This document shows positions 1 through 6,745 of a stretch of DNA of 8,390 nucleotides, in pieces (within the stretch, counting starts at the first letter, position 1; each line of letters opens with the position of its first letter). Under the pieces are notes generated by a model. That model saw only the letters and a list, made by a program, of their open reading frames with translations. It made no database searches and was not told the DNA's origin. Both the position numbers and the translations under genes were made by a program. This DNA comes from Quisquiliibacterium sp. (GTDB taxonomy: Bacteria; Pseudomonadota; Gammaproteobacteria; Burkholderiales; Burkholderiaceae_E), in the NCBI GenBank assembly GCA_023257915.1, contig JALRBB010000258.1, forward strand, positions 1 to 8,390, in the 5' to 3' direction.

Positions 1-2
1 CG

Positions 3-266
3 GCCGCACCCGATGTGAAAGCCGGTCTTGCGCAGGATCTGTTCATCACGGTCCCGCAAGGCCAGGCCGGATCGCTCAAGGCCGAGGTCGACCGCATCAA
101 GCCGCTGATCGCGCCGATCACCAAAGGCCAGCGGATCGGCACGCTAAGGGTCCGTCAGGGCGACAAGGTGCTGCTCGAGCAGGCGCTGATCGCGCAGGCC
201 AGCGTCGACGAGGCTGGTCTGCTCAGGCGTGCCTGGGACACGATCCGGCTGTGGTTCGAAAAATAG
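3..266 (+). CDS. dacA: D-alanyl-D-alanine carboxypeptidase (PBP5/DacA family), C-terminal part only
   Basis: The reading frame is open from the left edge, so only the last 87 codons are present and the catalytic penicillin-binding domain lies outside the window. The visible part matches the C-terminal beta domain of PBP5-type enzymes: DLFITVPQGQ, then a predicted strand with KGQRIGTLRV and a late VLLEQALIA segment. It ends in a short amphipathic helix with LRRAWDTIRLWFEK, the membrane-anchor tail that holds these periplasmic enzymes to the outer face of the inner membrane. The family removes the terminal D-alanine from peptidoglycan pentapeptides. The stop is 19 bases before dat, which suggests co-transcription and fits a shared D-alanine theme. 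An internal GTG at 15 is not the true start, because domain homology continues upstream of it. The exact paralogue (dacA or dacC) cannot be settled from this fragment. Confidence 0.85.
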   Translation, partial: AAPDVKAGLAQDLFITVPQGQAGSLKAEVDRIKPLIAPITKGQRIGTLRVRQGDKVLLEQALIAQASVDEAGLLRRAWDTIRLWFEK

Positions 267-285
267 CCAACCGCGTGACAACATC

Positions 286-1137
286 ATGAACGACGACGCA
301 CAAACCGTATTCCTGAACGGCGAATTTCTGCCGCTCGAGCAGGCAAGAGTCCCGGTGCTCGACCGGGGTTTCATTTTCGGTGACGGCATCTACGAAGTCG
401 TCCCGGTCTACGCGCGCAAGCCCTTTCGCTGGCGCCAGCACCTCAAACGGCTGGGCGGCAGCCTGCAGGCGATCGGGATCACCAATCCTCGCGACGAGGC
501 CGGCTGGACCGAACTGGTCCATGAACTGATCGCCCGCCATCCGTGGCAGGACCAGTTCGTCTACATCCAGGTCACCCGTGGCGTGGCCCGGCGCGACCAT
601 GCATTTCCGAAGGATGTGCAACCCACGGTGTTCGCGATGAGCAGCCAGTTCGTGCCGGTGGCCGACGCGCTGCGCGCGACCGGTGTTCGCGCAATCAGCC
701 TGCCCGACGAGCGCTGGCTTCACTGCGACATCAAGTCGATCTCGTTGCTTGGCAATGTGCTGGCCCGACAGGCCGCGGTCGAGGCGCAGGCCTTCGAATG
801 CGTGATGTTCCGTGACGGATACCTCACCGAGGGCTCGGCCAGCAACATCTGGGTGGTGCGCGGCAACACCGTGTTCTGCCCGCCGCGCGATCGGCTGATC
901 CTGGAGGGCATCCGGGTCGGTCTGGTTGAGGAACTCTGTGCGACAGCAGGCATCACGCTGGACATTCGCCGCATCACGCGCGAGGAGGTCCAGGCGGCCG
1001 ATGAGTTGCTGCTGACCTCGGCCACGCGCGAAGTGCTCTCGATTACCTCGCTGGACGGCAAGCCCGTCGGCGATGGCCGGCCGGGTCCGGTGTATGAAAA
1101 GCTGTACGCCGCCTACCAGCAGGCCAAGGCCGGCTAA
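286..1137 (+). CDS. dat: D-amino acid aminotransferase (fold-type IV PLP enzyme)
   Basis: This 283-residue protein has the usual length for D-amino acid aminotransferase, which interconverts D-alanine and 2-oxoglutarate with pyruvate and D-glutamate in the cytoplasm using pyridoxal phosphate. The N-terminal DRGFIFGDGIYEV block (about 26-38) contains Tyr36. The PLP lysine is Lys150 in CDIKSISLLGN, and Glu182 in TEGSASN matches the glutamate contacting the PLP ring nitrogen. The RxH pair Arg103 and His105 (QVTRG, then RRDHAFP) matches the substrate-carboxylate clamp of Bacillus D-AAT, which favours D-AAT over branched-chain aminotransferase or aminodeoxychorismate lyase. I chose ATG 286 because family similarity begins at VFLNGEF; a longer in-frame extension to 229 would overlap dacA and looks spurious. 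It follows dacA by 19 bases and precedes ybeD by 21, so it is likely mid-operon. Its product can supply D-glutamate or D-alanine to the wall. Confidence 0.92.
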   Translation: MNDDAQTVFLNGEFLPLEQARVPVLDRGFIFGDGIYEVVPVYARKPFRWRQHLKRLGGSLQAIGITNPRDEAGWTELVHELIARHPWQDQFVYIQVTRGVARRDHAFPKDVQPTVFAMSSQFVPVADALRATGVRAISLPDERWLHCDIKSISLLGNVLARQAAVEAQAFECVMFRDGYLTEGSASNIWVVRGNTVFCPPRDRLILEGIRVGLVEELCATAGITLDIRRITREEVQAADELLLTSATREVLSITSLDGKPVGDGRPGPVYEKLYAAYQQAKAG

Positions 1138-1158
1138 GACCGGTCGTTGCACGCATCG

Positions 1159-1443
1159 ATGACCGATTCTTCCGCGTTCGACCGCCTTGAGCAGTTGCTC
1201 GAATTTCCGGTCGACTTCCCGCTCAAGATCATGGGCCGGCGGGTCGACGAATTCGCGCAGACGATCTCGGATCTGATCCTGGAGCACGCGCCGGACTTTG
1301 ATCCGGCCACGGTGCAACTGCGGGTGTCCTCCAAGGGCACCTACCTGAGCCTGACCGCGGTGGTGCGCCTGCAGTCGCGCGCCCAACTCGAGGGCTTGTA
1401 CAACGCGCTCAGCGCGCACCCGCTGGTGCGCATCGTCCTTTGA
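1159..1443 (+). CDS. ybeD: YbeD/UPF0250 (DUF493) family protein
   Basis: This 94-residue protein matches the YbeD family, whose E. coli member is 87 residues. Recognisable parts are LEQLLEFPVDFPLKIMG near the start, the SSKGTYLSLT segment in the middle and the terminal VRIVL. The E. coli protein has a known structure resembling the ACT regulatory domain of 3-phosphoglycerate dehydrogenase, but its function is not established. It commonly sits directly upstream of lipB, so a link to lipoate metabolism is often suspected; that is inference from context. I chose ATG 1159; a TTG four codons upstream (1147) is possible. No strong ribosome-binding site is visible, so translation may be coupled to dat, whose stop is 21 bases away. 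Confidence 0.9.
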   Translation: MTDSSAFDRLEQLLEFPVDFPLKIMGRRVDEFAQTISDLILEHAPDFDPATVQLRVSSKGTYLSLTAVVRLQSRAQLEGLYNALSAHPLVRIVL

Positions 1444-1447
1444 CCCC

Positions 1448-1470
1448 GGCGCCGGGCGATGTCCGGCGTC
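1448..1470 (+). other. GC-rich hairpin between ybeD and the first EamA gene
   Basis: GGCGCCGG (1448-1455) can pair with CCGGCGTC (1463-1470): seven Watson-Crick pairs and one G-U around a seven-base loop. The 5' arm overlaps a perfect 12-base DNA palindrome, CCCGGCGCCGGG, at 1445-1456, so two folds compete. Only four T residues (1477-1480) follow, after a six-base gap, so it does not look like a standard intrinsic terminator. It may lower read-through into the exporter or stabilise the upstream message. Folding was judged by eye. Confidence 0.45.
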
Positions 1471-1486
1471 TCGCAGGTTTTCACGC

Positions 1487-2455
1487 GTGACCCATCCCTC
1501 TCCGTCCGGCTTCGGCTTCGCCTTCTTCGCTGTCCTGATCTGGGGTACGCAGCTGCCAATCGCCAAGAGTGCGATGCTCGACCTGGATGGCTACACGATC
1601 ACACTGGCCCGCTATGGACTGGCCGTGGTGGGTATGCTGCCGATCCTGCTGTGGCGCGAGGGACGCGCCGCACTGCGCTTCGATGGGCACGGCACACTGA
1701 TCTGGGCTGCCGGCGTCATCGGCATGGCCGGCTCCGGGCTGCTGGTGTTCACCGGCCTGTCGATGACCCGCCCGGAGGTGACGGTGATCATCATCGCGCT
1801 GCAGCCGGCGCTGACCGCCATTGCGCAATGGCTGTTCAAAGGCCGCCGCCCGGCCTGGATCACACTGTGCTGCCTGGTCGCCGCCTTCCTTGGCGTCGCA
1901 TTCGTCGTGACGCGCGGCGGTACCGGCCTGCCGGAACTGATGCGTTCCAGCGCAAACGAGCTGATCGGCAATGCGCTGGTCCTGCTCGGCAGCGCGGCCT
2001 GGGTCGGCTACGCGCTGATGGTCGAAAAGCTGCGTGGCTGGTCGTCATTGCGCATCTCCACACTCAGCTGCCTGACGGCGCTGCCCGCGATCCTGATCGT
2101 CTGGGGACTGCTGCAGGCGATCGGGCTGGCGGTAATGCCAACCGGGGCCCAGCTGATCGAGCACAGCTGGCGACTCGGCTACCTGGGCATTCCGGGGATC
2201 CTGATCGCGATGCTGTTGTGGAACGCCGGCACCCAACGGATCGGGCCGCTCAATGCGATGCTGATGATCAACCTGATGCCGGTGTTCACGTTTGCGATGC
2301 GGGCACTCGAGGGCGCAACAATCCGCTCGAGCGAGCTGATCGGTGCCGCGATTGTCGTCGTCGCGCTGGTGACCAACAATGCGTATCTGCGCCTCGCAGC
2401 TCGCCGCGCAGAGCGCAGGCACAAGCTCGCGGGCTTGCCGCAAACCCAGGTCTGA
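1487..2455 (+). CDS. EamA-family (drug/metabolite transporter superfamily) membrane exporter
   Basis: This 322-residue inner-membrane protein has the ten-helix layout of EamA transporters. By eye the helices lie near 9-27, 37-56, 71-90, 95-116, 124-141, 158-180, 189-212, 229-248, 253-273 and 283-301. The first repeat opens with FAVLIWGTQLPIAKS, and the second has LLWNAGTQRIGPLNA followed by LMPVFTFA, both typical of the family. The C-terminus is basic (RLAARRAERRHK), as expected for a cytoplasmic tail. EamA proteins export amino acids or other small metabolites; the substrate here cannot be read from sequence. I chose GTG 1487 because the first internal ATG (1573) would delete helix 1, and an AGG at 1475-1477 lies nine bases upstream of the GTG. 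It sits between ybeD and lipB, 17 bases before lipB. That suggests operon membership, although it has no obvious role in lipoylation. Confidence 0.9.
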   Translation: MTHPSPSGFGFAFFAVLIWGTQLPIAKSAMLDLDGYTITLARYGLAVVGMLPILLWREGRAALRFDGHGTLIWAAGVIGMAGSGLLVFTGLSMTRPEVTVIIIALQPALTAIAQWLFKGRRPAWITLCCLVAAFLGVAFVVTRGGTGLPELMRSSANELIGNALVLLGSAAWVGYALMVEKLRGWSSLRISTLSCLTALPAILIVWGLLQAIGLAVMPTGAQLIEHSWRLGYLGIPGILIAMLLWNAGTQRIGPLNAMLMINLMPVFTFAMRALEGATIRSSELIGAAIVVVALVTNNAYLRLAARRAERRHKLAGLPQTQV

Positions 2456-2472
2456 GCCCAGCTCACGCGAAC

Positions 2473-3111
2473 ATGTCGACGATTACCCGCCACTTTCCCG
2501 GGCTTTCCGACTACGCGCAAACGCTCGAGCGGATGCGCGAGTTCACGCGTGCGCGCACCCCCGATACGCCGGACGAATTCTGGCTGTTGCAGCACCCACC
2601 GGTCTTCACGCTCGGGCTTGCAGGCCGTGCGAATCATCTGCTCGATCCCGGTCCGATCCCGATCGAGAAGACCGAGCGCGGTGGTCAGGTCACTTATCAT
2701 GGCCCAGGGCAAGTGATCGCTTACACACTTGTCGACCTTCGCCGACGTGGGCTCGGCGTCAAGGAGCTGGTGTTCCGGATCGAGCAGGCACTGATCCAGA
2801 CGCTGGCCGGCTGGGACATCGATGCGCGGCGCGTGCCCGGCGCGCCGGGCGTCTACGTGCCGCTACCCGGGGGCGAGGGGAACTTCGCCGGCTTCGCCAA
2901 AATCGCCGCGCTCGGCATCAAGATCAGCAGCGGTTGCAGCTATCACGGCGCGGCGCTGAATGTCGCGATGGATCTTGCTGCGTTTTCGCGCATCGACCCC
3001 TGCGGCTACCCGGGCCTGCGCACCGTCGACATGGCCAGCCTGGGTGTCGACGCGCAACCGGACGAGGTCGCCATGACGCTGGCCGAGCGCCTGTCGGCGC
3101 ATCTCGGGTAA
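2473..3111 (+). CDS. lipB: Octanoyl-[acyl-carrier-protein]:protein N-octanoyltransferase LipB
   Basis: This 212-residue cytoplasmic enzyme transfers octanoyl from acyl carrier protein to a lysine of lipoyl domains (pyruvate and 2-oxoglutarate dehydrogenases, GcvH), the first step of lipoate assembly. The signature [13 protein letters not shown] spans about 68-80. The catalytic pair is Lys143 (in [10 protein letters not shown]) and Cys177 (in IDPCGYP), aligning with Lys135 and Cys169 of E. coli Lip[12 protein letters not shown] at about 154-164 is also typical. Between APGVYV and the catalytic lysine there is an extra loop rich in glycine (about 130-140) compared with E. coli, as I recall for betaproteobacterial LipB. 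I chose ATG 2473: the same frame is open back through the exporter gene to 1459, but that part only shadows the exporter and has no LipB similarity. No strong ribosome-binding site is seen, so translation may be coupled to the exporter stop 17 bases upstream. Confidence 0.96.
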   Translation: MSTITRHFPGLSDYAQTLERMREFTRARTPDTPDEFWLLQHPPVFTLGLAGRANHLLDPGPIPIEKTERGGQVTYHGPGQVIAYTLVDLRRRGLGVKELVFRIEQALIQTLAGWDIDARRVPGAPGVYVPLPGGEGNFAGFAKIAALGIKISSGCSYHGAALNVAMDLAAFSRIDPCGYPGLRTVDMASLGVDAQPDEVAMTLAERLSAHLG

Positions 3112-3129
3112 CCGCCGTCCGATCCCCTA

Positions 3130-3161
3130 CGGCGCAAGCCCGTCGCGCCGGGATTGCGCCG
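3130..3161 (+). other. Strong hairpin in the lipB-lipA intergenic gap
   Basis: CGGCGCAAGCCCG (3130-3142) pairs with CGGGATTGCGCCG (3149-3161) over 13 positions, with a single G-A mismatch and a six-base loop. The stem starts 18 bases after the lipB stop and ends 68 bases before the lipA start. No run of T follows on either strand, so it is not a canonical Rho-independent terminator. It could be a transcript-stabilising or pausing structure, a Rho-assisted end, or an operator. Just downstream, GATAAACT (3167-3174) resembles a -10 box, but no matching -35 box is seen at normal spacing, so a lipA promoter here is only a possibility. Confidence 0.6.
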
Positions 3162-3229
3162 ACTCCGATAAACTGTCGATCTTCCCCCGCAGCACCGCCG
3201 ACATTGTGCACGAATGCCGGCCCACCGCG

Positions 3230-4213
3230 ATGAAACCGACCGACGCCAATACCCCGCCGGCACCTGCCGCCTACGATCCGACCGCCAAGCAAAAGGCGCA
3301 CGACAAGACTTCGCGGATCCCGATCAAGGTCGAGCGCAGCGGTCCGACGCTCAAAAAGCCGGACTGGATCCGGGTGCGCGCCGCATCGAACAACACCCGC
3401 TTCTACGAAATCAAAAATATTCTTCGCGAGCACCGGCTGCACACGGTCTGCGAGGAGGCCTCCTGCCCGAACATCGGTGAGTGCTTCGGCAAGGGCACGG
3501 CCACCTTCATGATCATGGGCGACAAGTGCACCCGGCGCTGCCCATTTTGTGACGTCGGCCATGGCCGGCCGGATCCCCTTGATACGCAGGAACCGGAAAA
3601 CCTCGCGCGCACGATCGCGGCGCTCAAGCTTTCCTACGTGGTGATCACCAGCGTCGATCGCGACGACCTGCGCGATGGCGGTGCGCAGCACTTCGTCGAC
3701 TGCATCCGACGGGTGCGCGAGTTGTCGCCGCAGACCCGCATCGAAGTGCTGGTGCCGGACTTCCGGGGGCGCATGGACCGTGCGCTCGCGATCCTGGAGG
3801 CGGCACCTCCGGACGTGATGAATCACAACCTGGAGACCGTGCCGCGCCTTTACCGCGAGGCGCGACCAGGCTCGGACTATCAGCACTCGCTGGCGCTGCT
3901 GGCCGAGTTCAAGAAGCGTGTGCCTGGCGTGCCGACCAAGTCCGGCCTGATGGTGGGCCTTGGCGAGACCGACGAGGAAATCCTCGAGGTGATGCGTGAC
4001 ATGCGCGAGCACCAGATCGACATGCTGACTCTGGGACAATATCTCGCACCGTCCAACGCCCACCTGCCGGTTCGCCGCTATGTGCATCCGGACACCTTCA
4101 GCATGTTTGAGGCGCAGGCCCAGACGATGGGCTTCACCCATGCGGCGGTCGGCGCGATGGTGCGCTCCTCCTATCACGCTGATCAGCAGGCCCATGCTGC
4201 AGGCGTGACTTAA
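3230..4213 (+). CDS. lipA: Lipoyl synthase LipA (radical SAM)
   Basis: This 327-residue enzyme inserts two sulfurs into the octanoyl chain placed by LipB, completing protein-bound lipoate. The auxiliary 4Fe-4S cluster cysteines are Cys74, Cys79 and Cys85 ([12 protein letters not shown]). The radical SAM cluster uses Cys100, Cys104 and Cys107 (CTRRCPFC). The C-terminal VRSSYHAD at about 311-318 holds the conserved serine that ligates the auxiliary cluster. [14 protein letters not shown] and VLVPDFRG are also hallmark segments. The N-terminal region before residue 45 is longer and proline-rich, with [19 protein letters not shown] as I recall for betaproteobacterial LipA. I chose ATG 3230; an in-frame GTG at 3206 would add eight residues (MHECRPTA) and cannot be excluded, since neither start has a clear ribosome-binding site. 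It is separated from lipB by 118 bases with a hairpin, so it may have partly independent expression. Confidence 0.97.
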   Translation: MKPTDANTPPAPAAYDPTAKQKAHDKTSRIPIKVERSGPTLKKPDWIRVRAASNNTRFYEIKNILREHRLHTVCEEASCPNIGECFGKGTATFMIMGDKCTRRCPFCDVGHGRPDPLDTQEPENLARTIAALKLSYVVITSVDRDDLRDGGAQHFVDCIRRVRELSPQTRIEVLVPDFRGRMDRALAILEAAPPDVMNHNLETVPRLYREARPGSDYQHSLALLAEFKKRVPGVPTKSGLMVGLGETDEEILEVMRDMREHQIDMLTLGQYLAPSNAHLPVRRYVHPDTFSMFEAQAQTMGFTHAAVGAMVRSSYHADQQAHAAGVT

Positions 4214-4218
4214 AGCGC

Positions 4219-4250
4219 GCCGGCTGCCCGCATCGCGCGGCACCGCCGGC
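4219..4250 (+). other. Hairpin just after lipA, possible transcript end
   Basis: GCCGGC (4219-4224) pairs with GCCGGC (4245-4250), and TGCC (4225-4228) pairs with GGCA (4239-4242) across a two-base CC bulge, leaving a ten-base loop. It begins five bases after the lipA stop and 27 bases before the next gene, a normal position for a terminator. There is no T run after it, so termination is only suggested by position. Folding was judged by eye. Confidence 0.4.
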
Positions 4251-4277
4251 CAGGCGCAATCCACCCGGACCACCCTG

Positions 4278-5153
4278 ATGCATCCGAACCTGCTCGCGCT
4301 TGGCGCGATCCTGCTGTGGTCCTCTCTGGCCACACTCGGTGTGTCGCTGGCGGAGCTGCCGCCGTTCCTGCTGACCGGGCTGGCGCTGCTGATCGGCAGC
4401 CTGCCTGCCTGGCCGCTATGGCGCCAGTGGCGGGTGCCGCCGCGGACGCTGGCGCTCGGAGTCGGCGGCCTGTTCGGCTACCACTTCCTGCTGTTCATCG
4501 GCTTGCGCCTGGCGCCACCGGTGGAGGCCAATCTGGTCAACTACCTGTGGCCGCTGCTGATCGTGCTGCTCGCTCCAGTGCTGCTGCCGGGCATCCGGCT
4601 GCGTCCCGCGCATGTCCTCGCGGGGTTACTTGGTTTTTCGGGGGCAGCGCTGGCCATCCTGGGCGGATCGGATCCGACCGCTGCCGACGCCAACACCGGC
4701 ACGCTCGCCTGGGCCGGCTACCTGGCCGCTGCGGCCGCGGCGTTCACCTGGGCGGTCTACTCATTGTTGACCCGTCGGGTCGCAGCCTTTCCGACCGGTG
4801 CAGTGGGCCTGTTCGCGTTGCTGTCGGGCCTGCTGTCGCTGCTCTGCCATCTGCTGCTCGAACCATCGACCGCCCTGGACGCGACCGACCTCGGCCTGGT
4901 CACGCTGATCGGACTGGGTCCAATGGGCGCGGCCTTCTATCTGTGGGATCGAGCCCTGAAGACCGGGGACGCCCGGACAATCGGGCTGCTCAGCTACCTG
5001 ACGCCGTTGGGGTCGACCAGCCTGCTGCTGGCCAGCACCGGCCGCGCGTTCAGTACGACGCTGATGCTGGCGACGGTGATGATCGTCGGTTCGGCCCTGC
5101 TCGGCCTGCGGACAGGCAGGGGCGACGCCAGCCCCCGAACTACGGCAAAATAG
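4278..5153 (+). CDS. EamA-family exporter, YddG-like (possible aromatic or other amino acid exporter)
   Basis: This 291-residue inner-membrane protein has about ten hydrophobic helices and belongs to the EamA drug/metabolite transporter superfamily. The segment [19 protein letters not shown] (about 82-100) closely resembles the EVGMVNYLWPSLTILFA stretch of E. coli YddG, an aromatic amino acid exporter. [14 protein letters not shown] (about 154-167), ending the first half, is also like YddG. The second half has [20 protein letters not shown] and ISYLTP-like [10 protein letters not shown]. The substrate is inferred only from this resemblance. It differs clearly from the exporter at 1487-2455, so the two are not a recent duplication. 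ATG 4278 is the first start and begins right before helix 1; no strong ribosome-binding site is visible. The C-terminal tail ([14 protein letters not shown]) is short, basic and probably cytoplasmic. It lies 64 bases after lipA and 103 before the dehydrogenase, each gap with a hairpin, so it may be its own unit. Confidence 0.87.
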   Translation: MHPNLLALGAILLWSSLATLGVSLAELPPFLLTGLALLIGSLPAWPLWRQWRVPPRTLALGVGGLFGYHFLLFIGLRLAPPVEANLVNYLWPLLIVLLAPVLLPGIRLRPAHVLAGLLGFSGAALAILGGSDPTAADANTGTLAWAGYLAAAAAAFTWAVYSLLTRRVAAFPTGAVGLFALLSGLLSLLCHLLLEPSTALDATDLGLVTLIGLGPMGAAFYLWDRALKTGDARTIGLLSYLTPLGSTSLLLASTGRAFSTTLMLATVMIVGSALLGLRTGRGDASPRTTAK

Positions 5154-5163
5154 GCGCCCATGC

Positions 5164-5189
5164 CCTGCAGACCGCCTCGGCGGTCCAGG
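5164..5189 (+). terminator. Stable stem-loop after the second exporter, candidate terminator
   Basis: GACCGCC (5170-5176) and GGCGGTC (5179-5185) are perfect complements. The realistic loop is CTCC-like, formed by opening the innermost pair. The stem can be extended by CCTG (5164-5167) with CAGG (5186-5189) across a two-base CA bulge. It starts 10 bases after the exporter stop, where a terminator would be expected. No T run follows, so it is not canonical and could instead protect the 3' end of the message. Confidence 0.4.
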
Positions 5190-5203
5190 CGTCACGCTCA
5201 CCC

Positions 5204-5227
5204 CGGATCCGGATCCGCATCCGGATC
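5204..5227 (+). repeat. Four-copy tandem hexamer CGGATC upstream of the aldehyde dehydrogenase
   Basis: Four adjacent hexamers run 5204-5209, 5210-5215, 5216-5221 and 5222-5227. Three are CGGATC and the third is CGCATC. The unit is part of palindromes such as CCGGATCCGG, so the block is also rich in self-complementary sites. It ends 29 bases before the dehydrogenase start, in its leader or promoter region. It could be a simple slippage repeat or a protein-binding array; nothing here decides between them. Confidence 0.8.
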
Positions 5228-5245
5228 TGCAGTCAGGACACCCAC

Positions 5246-5250
5246 GGAGA
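5246..5250 (+). promoter_or_regulatory. Ribosome-binding site of the aldehyde dehydrogenase
   Basis: GGAGA lies six bases before ATG 5257. It is one of the few clear Shine-Dalgarno sites in the window and fixes the start of the dehydrogenase. Confidence 0.75.
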
Positions 5251-5256
5251 ACCCAG

Positions 5257-6732
5257 ATGAACACAGCGACCAAGCCGGAGCAAACCGCCGTCGAGCACGC
5301 CACCTATGAAGATCTCTGCCTGTACATCGACGGCGAGTTCATCAAAGGCGGTGGGCGCAAGGAACAAGATGTGCTGAACCCGGCGACCGGCCAGCCGATC
5401 GCCAAGCTGCCGCATGCCACCCGCGAGGACCTGGACCGCGCACTGGCCGCCGCCGCCCGCGCGTTCGAAACCTGGAAAAAAAGCTCCCCGCTGGAGCGCG
5501 CCAAGATCCTGCGCAAGGTCGGCGAGATGTCACGCGAACGCGCCAAAGACATCGGCCGCAACATCACGCTCGATATGGGCAAGCCAATCGCCGAGGCAAT
5601 CGGCGAGGTCATGGCCAACTCCGAACACTGCGACTGGCACGCCGAGGAATGCCGCCGCATCTACGGCCGCGTCATTCCGCCGCGTCTGCCCAATGTGCGC
5701 CAGATGGTGCTGCGCGAGCCGATCGGCGTGTGCGCCGCATTCACGCCCTGGAACTTCCCGTACAACCAGGCGATCCGCAAGATCTGCGCCGCGGTCGGCG
5801 CCGGCTGCACGATCGTGATCAAAGGTCCGGAAGATTCGCCCAGCGCGGTCGTCGCGATCGCCAGAATGTTCCATGAAGCTGGCCTGCCTCCCGGCGTACT
5901 GAACGTGGTCTGGGGCGTGCCGGCTGAAGTGTCCGACTACCTGATCAAGTCGCCGATCGTGCGCAAGGTCTCGTTCACCGGCTCGGTGCCGGTCGGCAAG
6001 CAGCTGGCGGCGCTGGCCGCGGCGCACATGAAGCGCGTCACGATGGAACTCGGCGGCCACTCTCCGGTTGTCGTTTTCGACGACGCCGACATCGATCGCG
6101 CCGCCGACATGCTGGTCGCATTCAAGTTCCGCAACGCCGGCCAGGTCTGCGTGTCGCCCACGCGCTTTTACATCCAGGAAAAGGCCTACGACCGCTTTGT
6201 GGCGCGCTTCATCGAAAAGACCAACGGCATCAAGGTTGGCTCGGGCCTCGAGGAAGACACCCGGATGGGACCGTTGGCCCACTACCGCCGCGTACCGGCA
6301 ATCCAGAGCTTCATCGACGACGCGAAAAAGCGCGGCGCCAAGATCGAGATCGGCGGCACACAACTGGGCGAAGTCGGCAACTTCTTTGCACCGACCGTGC
6401 TGACCAATGTCCCCGAAGACAGCCTGGTGATGACCAGCGAGCCGTTCGGTCCGGTCGCGCCCTGCGTACCGTTCAAGGACATCGACGAGGTGCTGCGCCG
6501 CGCAAACTCGCTGCCCTACGGCCTGTCCTCGTATGTGTTCACGACCAACACGAAAAATGCGCTGGCGATGCAAAACGGCATCGAGGCCGGCATGGTCAAT
6601 ATCAATCACTTCGGCCAGGCCCTCGCCGAGACGCCGTTCGGCGGCATCAAGGACAGCGGCATCGGCAGCGAAGGCGGCACCGAGACCTTCGACGGCTACC
6701 TGACGACCAAGTTCGTCACGCAGATGGACTAA
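5257..6732 (+). CDS. NAD(P)-dependent aldehyde dehydrogenase, succinate-semialdehyde dehydrogenase-like
   Basis: This 491-residue cytoplasmic enzyme has normal length for the aldehyde dehydrogenase superfamily, oxidising an aldehyde to its acid. The oxyanion-site asparagine is Asn166 (TPWNFPYN), the nucleotide-fold motif FTGSVPVG is 240-247, the general-base glutamate is Glu264 (MELGGHSP), the nucleophile is Cys298 (GQVCVSP) and the cofactor-ribose glutamate is Glu395 (EPFGP). KGPE at 189-192 aligns with the KPAE motif: Lys189 is kept and Glu192 suggests a preference for NAD over NADP, while the usual proline at 190 is glycine. PFGGIKDSG near the C-terminus resembles succinate-semialdehyde dehydrogenases, but the true substrate cannot be told from sequence. 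The start is set by the GGAGA site six bases upstream. The stop overlaps the ribosome-binding site of the transferase gene, so the two are probably one operon and may act on the same class of reactive compound. Confidence 0.93.
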   Translation: MNTATKPEQTAVEHATYEDLCLYIDGEFIKGGGRKEQDVLNPATGQPIAKLPHATREDLDRALAAAARAFETWKKSSPLERAKILRKVGEMSRERAKDIGRNITLDMGKPIAEAIGEVMANSEHCDWHAEECRRIYGRVIPPRLPNVRQMVLREPIGVCAAFTPWNFPYNQAIRKICAAVGAGCTIVIKGPEDSPSAVVAIARMFHEAGLPPGVLNVVWGVPAEVSDYLIKSPIVRKVSFTGSVPVGKQLAALAAAHMKRVTMELGGHSPVVVFDDADIDRAADMLVAFKFRNAGQVCVSPTRFYIQEKAYDRFVARFIEKTNGIKVGSGLEEDTRMGPLAHYRRVPAIQSFIDDAKKRGAKIEIGGTQLGEVGNFFAPTVLTNVPEDSLVMTSEPFGPVAPCVPFKDIDEVLRRANSLPYGLSSYVFTTNTKNALAMQNGIEAGMVNINHFGQALAETPFGGIKDSGIGSEGGTETFDGYLTTKFVTQMD

Positions 6733-6736
6733 GGAG
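6731..6736 (+). promoter_or_regulatory. Ribosome-binding site of the glutathione transferase, overlapping the upstream stop codon
   Basis: AAGGAG uses the last two bases of the dehydrogenase TAA stop and lies nine bases before GTG 6746. It supports the GTG start and suggests translational coupling of the two genes. Confidence 0.75.
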
Positions 6737-6745
6737 CGGCCAACC

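Noticed and set aside
1138..1145. GACCGGTC palindrome right after dat as an operator
   Set aside because: An eight-base palindrome is expected by chance in GC-rich DNA and no second copy or spacing pattern supports a binding site.
223..1566. 447-codon open frame on the minus strand opposite dat and ybeD
   Set aside because: Antisense shadow typical of high-GC genes; the opposite strand carries two well-recognised families with intact motifs.
1459..2472. Long plus-strand frame that would extend LipB upstream to give a 550-residue protein
   Set aside because: This stretch overlaps the exporter in another frame, is rich in Arg, Ala and Gly with no family likeness, and LipB similarity starts only near 2473.
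2924..4333. 469-codon open frame on the minus strand opposite lipB end and lipA
   Set aside because: Antisense shadow of lipA, which has all expected cysteines; the composition is His, Arg and Ala rich with no domain.
5165..5232. Two CTGCAG sites flanking the gap before the dehydrogenase as ends of a small mobile element
   Set aside because: A six-base palindrome occurring twice in 70 bases is weak evidence; there are no longer terminal repeats or target duplications.
4316..5260. 314-codon plus-strand frame overlapping the second exporter and its downstream gap
   Set aside because: Out-of-frame shadow; its Arg-Ile repeat near the end is only the translated CGGATC hexamer.
5476..5482. A7 run inside the dehydrogenase as a programmed frameshift site
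   Set aside because: It reads in frame as Trp-Lys-Lys-Ser, the codon phase does not fit the usual A-AAA-AAG slippery heptamer, and no meaningful product continues in either other frame.
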